Notes under the pieces: model-generated
Told to the model about the DNA's origin: nothing
What the model saw: only the letters and a program-made list of their open reading frames with translations
The model's database searches: none
Part shown: positions 56,972 through 64,000 of the stretch, piece after piece
How positions within the stretch are numbered: position 1 is the stretch's first letter
How the letters are laid out: every line of letters begins with the position of its first letter
Made by a program: the position numbers and the translations under genes
Assembly: GCA_027922465.2 (NCBI GenBank)
Contig: BQMF02000471.1
Span: 124,001-188,000 of the forward strand
DNA from: Turritopsis dohrnii
Taxonomy: Eukaryota > Cnidaria > Hydrozoa > Anthoathecata > Oceaniidae
Length of the DNA: 64,000 nt
Direction of reading: 5' to 3'

Positions 56972-59234
56972 CACATAATCTCTGAGCTTTGCATGTGATT
57001 TAAAAGGCTCTCTACCCATAAAGGAATGGATACATGGAATTCACACAAAAAAAGACCTTTAAAGTTGCACATATTTCTCGATGTGTCAGACATTTTAAAG
57101 GCTTTCCGCATCCTGCTCACATTTTCTTACTTCGTCTTTCCCCTGTTTTAGCTAGCTGAAAATTACTGTTTGGATTTTTAGAAGACTCTTGAGAAGGCCC
57201 CTTCCCACTTATTGAAAATTTTCCACGTTCTTTCTCTAGCATGTGTGCGTTCTGTTTCTTTTCATGGATCTTCAATCAGAAAAAATCCAAGGAATGTGAT
57301 ATTTTGTAAAAAACAACAGCAAAACTGGAATCTTATAGTGCCATTATTTTGCGTTTTTGTTACACAAATTCATTATTAACCTTCACAAGTAAGATGATTG
57401 AATTCTGGCAAAGTTACTTGTTTTGCTGATACTCGAGGAGATATGGAATCTTTTGCAAAAAAAATTGGAAAAAGGTGTTTACACCATTGATATAACTGGT
57501 GATTCTTCACGCTTATTGCATTTCAATATCTTTTATCTGCTTCATCTAAAATTTTAGTTTGTTTTGACTCGGTTGAGTATGGTTATGTACATTTTGTTAA
57601 CCAGACAGATCTATTTATTAGCATGTACAAAGTTAGGAAGGCTGTCTGGAGTTAAGACAACTGACAGTACAAGCTAAATACCCTGTTAAAACTCAAAATA
57701 AAGAAACTACACAAAAATACAGTTTGAACACTAATTTATATGTTAAGGAACCTTATGTTCTTGTCTTTAAAAAGCATTCTGGGAATGAAATCGGCAGATA
57801 TACTCTTAATAAGTTTCAGAATGTTGGAAATAGAAACTTCAAGGCTGTTTTTGAAAAAATAAGGAAAATGTGTTGGAAAAATGTTTAATGGTCGATTAAC
57901 ACATTGTTTAATAATGGGGTGCTGATGTCTTTTTCTTTTTTCACAAAAATATAAAAGTCAAAAAATGTGTGAAATTTCTGTTTCCAACACTTTGAAACAC
58001 ACTGTATAAAGAGCACCTAACAGATTTTCTTTTTTGTGTTTAACTTAATTCATTGTGAATGCAAGAGATGTAAGATTGTAAGATGGTTAGTTTGTTATTT
58101 GTTATTTATTGTTATTTATATTATAGTCTGATATTTCTTGAAAGAACAGAATTATTTCCATGCCCATGCCACTTGGTTTTATTATAAGTGAAGTTGAGGT
58201 TCGGAGAAAACTTCATGAAAGTATTAAATCCAACCTGTTGTTGTTGTTCATACATTGACAAGTTTGTATCGAAAATAGGCCATATGTATTTTTTATAGTA
58301 TTATTTACTTTAGATAGTGATGATGTCTCCAATATTGGATTTACTTTGATTACTGTCTGAATTCTCAGAAACCAAACTTTTTTTCTAACTATTTGTAACA
58401 ATCTAATCATGGCAATCCAAAGATCCTAAAAATATAGATCTATTCTGATGGAATCCCTCCCAAATATGATTATGAAAATATAATTTACGCGTGGAGGATG
58501 ACAAGAATATGAGAATAAGATCATAAGAATGATTATTTTACGTTGACGAATTGAATTGTAGGTATTGATTTGATTCCGTATCATTATAAAGAGTGCCTGG
58601 CAACCAATATCAAATCTACAAATCTGTCTGTTATAAAAAGTACCTTGAAGTGTCCACATACTTTACGGGGAGAAAGTTTCGCAGGAGAAAAACCCGCAAA
58701 ATTTCAGGGATTTACTTGAGTGACTAAATTTGCATAAAATAATCTGTCCCATTCAACTGGAAAAGTGAATTTCACGTGGGATTAACTTTCGTGATTTTCT
58801 GTTTTGGTGTAATTTTTTTCTCTGAATATTTTGACTGATATAATACTTGTGTTGTTGAAAGAAAACATGTAAAAAAAAAATATGAAATTTGTGGGGTTTT
58901 TCTTCAATTTTTCAATTCATTTCCTAGGTCATTTCGCGTGGGATGAACTTTTGTGAAATTGACCAAAAAACACGAAAATGTGAAATGAAACTTTCTTACC
59001 CGTAAAGTAATCCAAGAACTGCCTAGAATTTTCAGTCATTCTGAATTGAAACTTGAAATTTTCACGTGCATTTAATTTCACGCATTTGAAATCAATTTAT
59101 TTTGTGTAAATTTTCGTGCAATGGTCAAAAATCAATTTTCATGTGTATTTACTTTCTCTCAAGTTTTTTTTTGTTTTTTTTAAAATCACTCACCCCACTC
59201 AAGGCAGAAGCCACTACAAGGAGTGGGGCTACAT
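56972..59234. other. Non-coding stretch between the two Mutator-like copies
   Basis: AT-rich, no supported gene. At 58670-59115 diverged repeats of about 130-150 bases carry TTTCACGTGGGATTAACTTT / TTTCGCGTGGGATGAACTTT motifs. Confidence 0.5.
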
Positions 59235-59243
59235 ATTCCGGAT

Positions 59244-60276
59244 CGTACTTGATAAAACATGAACCGACCAGAACCAACCAGAACCGACCAGAACCCAGCA
59301 GGAACCGACCAGAACCCAGCAGGAACCCACCAAGAACCGACCAGAACCCAGCAGAGACCCATCAATACAGACCCTGCAAACGGGACCCAGGACCCTAAAA
59401 ATCAAAGGCGAGACCCAGGACCCAGGACTCAAACAATTCTCTTGAAAAGATATATATTAGCACACAGCCTTTTATTTTTAATGAGAAAATGATTTGACAC
59501 TTTTTGTTAAAAGAAGTATTGATTAACATTTACATTATCACACGTGGCTCCAGCTTTGAAGTTAACAAGAAAGAATTCACAGTTCTCCGAGCTACAATTG
59601 TATAAGGGAGAAAGGATCTGAATCTGGTGTGTCCCACCTATCACATATAGGCTCCCTGGTCTTGGGTCCCACCTGTTGTATGTAGGGTTGGGAGTCCCGA
59701 TTCCCGGATCCCACTTTTCCAGTAGGCCTTTTACCACGTTACAAAAAATCACCCACACGATTATTTAAGTTAGTAGTGCACAAATAAATTTTAATACTTC
59801 ACGATATCACACTGGTGATATTGGTGACTGGTGTCTAGGAAATTACTGCACTTTCAAATAGATCCACTTTGCAAAGCTGAAAAACTACATTGCAATACAT
59901 TATTATTACGCAACTCGACACAATCAAGAGAATTGTTTGTTTAGAGAAATTTTGTGCACACTTCGGCACCCATATCCCGGGTCTGACTTTTGATTTGAGA
60001 GTCCTAGGTCCTGGGTCCCACCTTTGATGTAAAGATCCCTGGTCCCACCCTTGATTTTAGGGTCTCGGGTCTCGGGTCTCGGGTCCCACTTTTGATTTTA
60101 GTGTCGCGGGACGCGGCTCCCACCTTTGATTTTATGGTCCTGGGTCCCGTTTGCAGGGTCCGTATTGGTATGTCTCTGCTGGGTTCTGGTCGGTTCTTGG
60201 TGGGTTCCTGCTGGGTTCTGGTGGGTTCCTGCTGGGTTCTGGTCGGTTCTGGTCGGTTCATGTTTTATAAAGTACG
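59244..60276. mobile_element. Mutator-like non-autonomous element, copy 2 (1033 bp)
   Basis: Nearly identical to 55909-56962 and in the same orientation, with its own exact 9-bp target duplication ATTCCGGAT (59235-59243 and 60277-60285). The length difference of 21 bp equals one GGGTTCCTGCTGGGTTCTGGT-type unit in the right array. Independent target duplications show two separate insertions and not a segmental duplication. Confidence 0.92.
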
Positions 60277-60356
60277 ATTCCGGATGTTCATCATAGTGTA
60301 AATCTCCCCGACTAGCCTTCATTTTCCCCGAAATACATCAGGGAATTGAGCCAGTT

Positions 60357-63300
60357 CAGGGCGTTAGCCAGGAGCAAAAAAAATTCCTCGTTGAGGCAGT
60401 AATTGGGAAAAAGGTAAGGCCTTTGGCCTTTGTACACGCCGTGGTGGTGTAAACCTCAGCTGGGGGTCTGGGGGCAGTCTTCTCCGTTTAGAAATGCGTG
60501 CTCGCGCGATCATCGCGCACGCAAATCGCGAAAAGTTGTGTTTGCACGAGCGATTTTTATTGCTCGATTTCCACAAATCTTAAGGCCTAAAAAAGGTCCG
60601 AAGCCTGAATCTTTTAAGTTTAGAAATGGAAATACCTCACAGGCCTGTACAAGTAGATCTCAAAGTATTTATTTTGGTCCGCACGTGACTTTCAATACGT
60701 CAAACAAATTTAATAGTACTGAAGGACAGCGAAGCACGGGGGACGATTTAACCTGTGAACCCCAAACACAGGAGACTGATTGCCTTTCTCTTTGTACTTC
60801 ACCACTTATACTTAACAGTTTGAATGACCTGTATAAAATCTAATTTGTTCTACTTGTGGTTTTAGTAGTGTAAAAATATTTATTATTTTTTGAATACGAA
60901 ATTGCGTTGGGCATGTCCGTACACGTACGCATAACGTTGAATGACGTTGGAAACGAAGTTATATTATGTCTATTTTTTAAGAAATGTCTTCGAATTTCAT
61001 GTATTGAAAAAAGAAAGAAAATATTTTAATAATCAACACACCTGCTATGTGGCACGTGCAGAAGAATGAATTAAAAATGATTACGTAAGGTTTCACGTAC
61101 GGTTGTGAATTGTTAATTTCATTTTCATCCAAAATCAATTCATGTTCAAACGATTAAATATATTTTTATTTATTTAATCAAAGTTTCGCTCTTCTACTGT
61201 AGCTACGTTTAAAAATATTACACAAAATGAATGCAATTTCGTCACACAAATAAAGAACATTTTAATTGTAACAGGAAACTTATGAACATAACCCGACATA
61301 TTTTGCATAATCATGAATTTGAAAGAAATAGGAATAATTGGCATTGTAAAGTTTTGGAAATGGATGAGTTTTTATGACCTTATGACCGTATCATTGAAGT
61401 ACGTTAACACACTGCCGTTTTACCAAATAAAAATAGAAATGTCTGAAGAATTACAATATGAACAAAACGTCAATGCTTAACAATACGAACATCCTTTAAT
61501 AAACGTATTCACAAGTCAATTCGCATTTTCGGATTTCGTTTCTTCATCAACAAAATGTTCAAAGACGGACTCGTTAAAACCTTCTTTTGGTGATTCCGTT
61601 GCGATGAAGAGTAAATTTTCTAGTGATGTTTGTTTCAGTTGGTTTCTAAGTCTAGTTTTAACAAGTTTCATTTTTTAGAAGAAACGTTCCACACATGCAG
61701 CACTAAGCGGAAAGATCAATAAATAGTAGAAAAGTTTGTAACAATTTGGATAGACGTCTTTACAGGTGGTATCACTGTTAACCATTTTCCATAACTGATG
61801 AGGGTTAAAGTTATTTTTTTCTTTTGTTACTTTTTGGCGTTCCTCTTCATTTGCGGCTTTTGATAAAGAAATATCACAATTTTCCCGATACTCTTTACGC
61901 TTAGAAAACATAAAACTTTTGTACGATTTCCATTCAACTTCCGTAATAAGCTTATCAACATCTGGTTGTTGGTTGACTGTTGAGCCTTTAAATTTGCTTG
62001 ATTGCAGATTGCCATAAAATTTCAACAGCTTTTCAAGATCATTCTCACCATATGTTGCTAAAGATGTCAAGTCCTCAGGCAATCGTCGAGGATCAAAAAT
62101 AGCAAAACTCGACCAAAAATTAATCTGTGCAAACGCTTCCTTAAGCTCGTCCATGAATGCATTAACAAAAGTGCAGTAGGTTCTCTCAAATTGGTCAAAA
62201 TCAAAAGATGGTGCCCTGGTTCTTGCAGAAGGTGGAAGATTTTGTGTCTCTTCAGCCGCGATGGTACTCATGTTTTCAAAGTTGGATTTTGTGAAAAATT
62301 CCTGTTTGATTTTAATTCCATCTAAATTCTCCATGGTTATGTCAACGAAACTTTGTACACCAGACAAGCAGATAGAGCCTTGGCTCTTTTCAAAAGATAG
62401 TAATAACGGTCTAATACTGTTAAAAACTTCGAGCAACATTAATACAGTTGCGATTACTTCGTGTGAAACTGCTTGAATAAAAAGCCCAAGAGCTTCTGCC
62501 TCTTTCCTCTCGTTGTAACAAACGGCCAGAGCATTCAAAAAATGACGATACCCTTTAAAAAACGCACTACAGGCTCTTTCCTTGTAAATATCGGCCGAGT
62601 TTTCTAAAAAACTCATAGCAAGGGGACGATACTTGAAATGTTTCCATAAATTAACTAGAAAAACATCAACTTCAGAAACGCAAGAGAAGTTAGGTAACAA
62701 ATGCTTAAAACAAAGCGCTAATTTATGGTTGTTGCAACCGATCCATTTGAGAAGGGGAACTTTGTGTTCTAGATAGCGCTTCAAGCCTCCTTTTTCACCA
62801 GAGTTGACGTTGGTTGTATCCATACATGCAAACCTGGCATTTTTCAAATTAATTCCAAGATCTAGGAAGAAATTTTCAAGCGCTTCCATGATGTTAGGCG
62901 CTGAAAGTGAGGAACCAACAATCTTACTAATTGGAATTAAACCAATAAAAAGCTCTGAAATGATGTTATTGACTGGAAACGTTGCATAAACTGCAAATTG
63001 CTCAATTGACGTTATGTCAGTTGTTTCGTCACTGAAGAAAGAAAACTCGCATGCTTTCAACCCATTTAAAAGAGGCGTTTTAATAAAATCCGCCATAACT
63101 TCAATCATTTTCGCAATGTACTCTGGCGAAAGGTAAGTTGCGTTTTTAGGTGCAGTCAGTAAATGCGCCTGTATTTCTTTTCCCCCCACACTCTGCAACA
63201 ATTTCAACTAGGTCTTTAAAATTATGCGTATGGGCCCAGTTTTTTCGTATCATTAAGAAAATGATTCTGAAAAAGGATTTTATAACGAATCTATTCTTAG

Positions 63301-64000
63301 ACCGAGCATCAGAATTACTGGCCAACGCAGCAGTTGTAGCAAGTTGCCATACATTTGTATTTTTTTTAGCCATTTCATTAAAGCTTTGCTTATTTTTAAC
63401 TGATGCTAAATGCCTTTTAGAATTCAAATGATCGTTAAATCTTTCTGTTGGATGATCCCCTACCTTCCCTGGTTTATCAATGAATGCCCGACTCCCACAG
63501 CGACCATGAGAAAAAGAAGTGCAAATTTTACACAACCACCCGTTTTGTGAGGTGGAAAAGTAAAAGTCAGGGAAGGTGGTTTCATATCGGGCCGTTGATT
63601 TCAGTCTCAAATCTTTAGCATGCAATGCAGATGGTGGGGCAAATGCGTCGATATCATTTTGCGAGACAGGTTCACAATCAATAGAAGAGCATGAGTCTAC
63701 TTCGTTAGAACAAGCTGCAAGCTGCAAGTCATCATCATTTGCCTCAGAGAAAGATGTATCAGGTTGTAAATCAACTACAGTATCGGACACAGTTGTATTC
63801 AAAGGAATACTTACAGAATCATCTGATGATTGAGTTTGCTCCGAACTTTGTTTGAAGAACGACGAAATATTTTGCGACTTGACTTTACTTCGCTTTAGAC
63901 TCTTTTTGTAGTACTTGCCATTGTGTGACATCGTGGTATTTATTCACAAGGCCTCTACTTTTCCAAAAAGTGGCCTGTTTCCCACGAGTATGTACAGTGA
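60357..64000 (-). mobile_element. hAT-family DNA transposon, right end beyond the window
   Basis: The inferred left end CAGGGCGTTAGCCAGG at 60357 looks like hAT termini and is followed by a GGGGGTCTGGGGGC-type subterminal segment. The transposase on the minus strand (61500-63931) is interrupted. Between 60600 and 61500 the element is non-coding. The other terminal repeat and the target duplication are not in the window. Confidence 0.65.
61500..63931 (-). pseudogene. hAT transposase (zinc finger 862/ZMYM-like), broken
   Basis: The first frame runs 63931 to about 63185. It has a disordered N terminus, then a TTF-type zinc finger (WLCKICTSFSHG ... HLNSKRH, near residues 130-180). The second frame, to 61675, continues with the hAT catalytic region (FFSDETTDITSIEQF, CMDTTNVNSGEKGG) and reaches the C-terminal dimerisation motif ACVERFF. 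Two lesions are seen: a one-base shift at the C6/T4 run near 63178-63187, where the frames change, and a TAA stop directly after ERFF at 61675-61677. After that stop the original frame stays open to about 61516 (VKTRLRNQLKQTSLENLLFI). With only two lesions it is a young copy; either could be a sequencing error. It cannot make full-length transposase as written. Confidence 0.82.

Noticed and set aside
56669..56985. Proline/threonine-rich (EPTRTQQ)n and (GSCWVLVGS)n open frames at both Mutator-like copies
   Set aside because: They come from 21-bp terminal arrays inside defined transposons, are open on both strands, and lack any domain, promoter or splice context.
55900..60285. Segmental duplication explaining the two 1 kb copies
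   Set aside because: Each copy has its own exact 9-bp direct repeat and unrelated flanks, which fits two transposition events.
60430..60843. 137-codon frame in the hAT non-coding end
   Set aside because: It runs through the GC-rich subterminal region of the transposon, opposite in strand to the transposase, with no recognisable domain.
1..64000. tRNA, rRNA or other structured RNA genes
   Set aside because: No cloverleaf A/B box pair or rRNA segment was recognised by eye. A tRNAscan or Infernal run would be decisive.

Overview
This is a window of animal nuclear DNA. It is AT-rich by eye, its genes are split by GT-AG introns, and long stretches are filled with transposon relics and short inverted-repeat elements. 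Three clear eukaryotic orthologues are present: the translocon-associated protein alpha subunit (SSR1), NEDD8 and the Rab GTPase-activating protein TBC1D20. Long introns, death-fold/ankyrin proteins and the mix of DNA transposons suggest a non-vertebrate metazoan. A cnidarian or a similar early-branching animal is my best guess, but the sequence alone does not prove it.

Layout. 1-1225: decayed Ty3/gypsy pol. 1226-6743: no gene, one mariner-like element and two old local duplications. 6744-18518 (+): an eight-exon gene whose reading frame closes exactly across every splice junction to 1372 codons. It encodes two small helical (death-fold-like) domains, a superfamily-1 helicase-like ATPase, an FN3 domain and an ankyrin-type region. 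19246-19941: two small inverted-repeat elements. 19972-23970: a complete 4.0 kb DNA transposon with 37-bp terminal repeats and a 6-bp target duplication. It carries two convergent genes, an intact DDE integrase-type transposase and a second, spliced protein. 27315-34031 (-): SSR1. 35962-38928 (+): NEDD8. 39463-44103 (+): TBC1D20. 44.1-50.1 kb: a graveyard of short inverted-repeat elements. 50180-51286 (-): a single-exon protein with an ankyrin-like N terminus and an arginine-type mono-ADP-ribosyltransferase domain. 54.6-55.4 kb (-): LINE reverse transcriptase relic. 55909-56962 and 59244-60276: two near-identical elements, each with a perfect 9-bp target duplication (Mutator-like size). 60357 to the end (-): a hAT transposon with one frameshift and one stop.

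The most interesting items are the death-fold/SF1-helicase/FN3/ankyrin gene, the two-gene integrase transposon, and the ankyrin-ADP-ribosyltransferase. The ankyrin-like start of the last resembles the ankyrin exon of the helicase gene. The three housekeeping genes are independent of each other (ER translocon, protein neddylation, Rab1 inactivation). Splice models were derived by hand from phase and consensus sites; none has been checked against transcripts.
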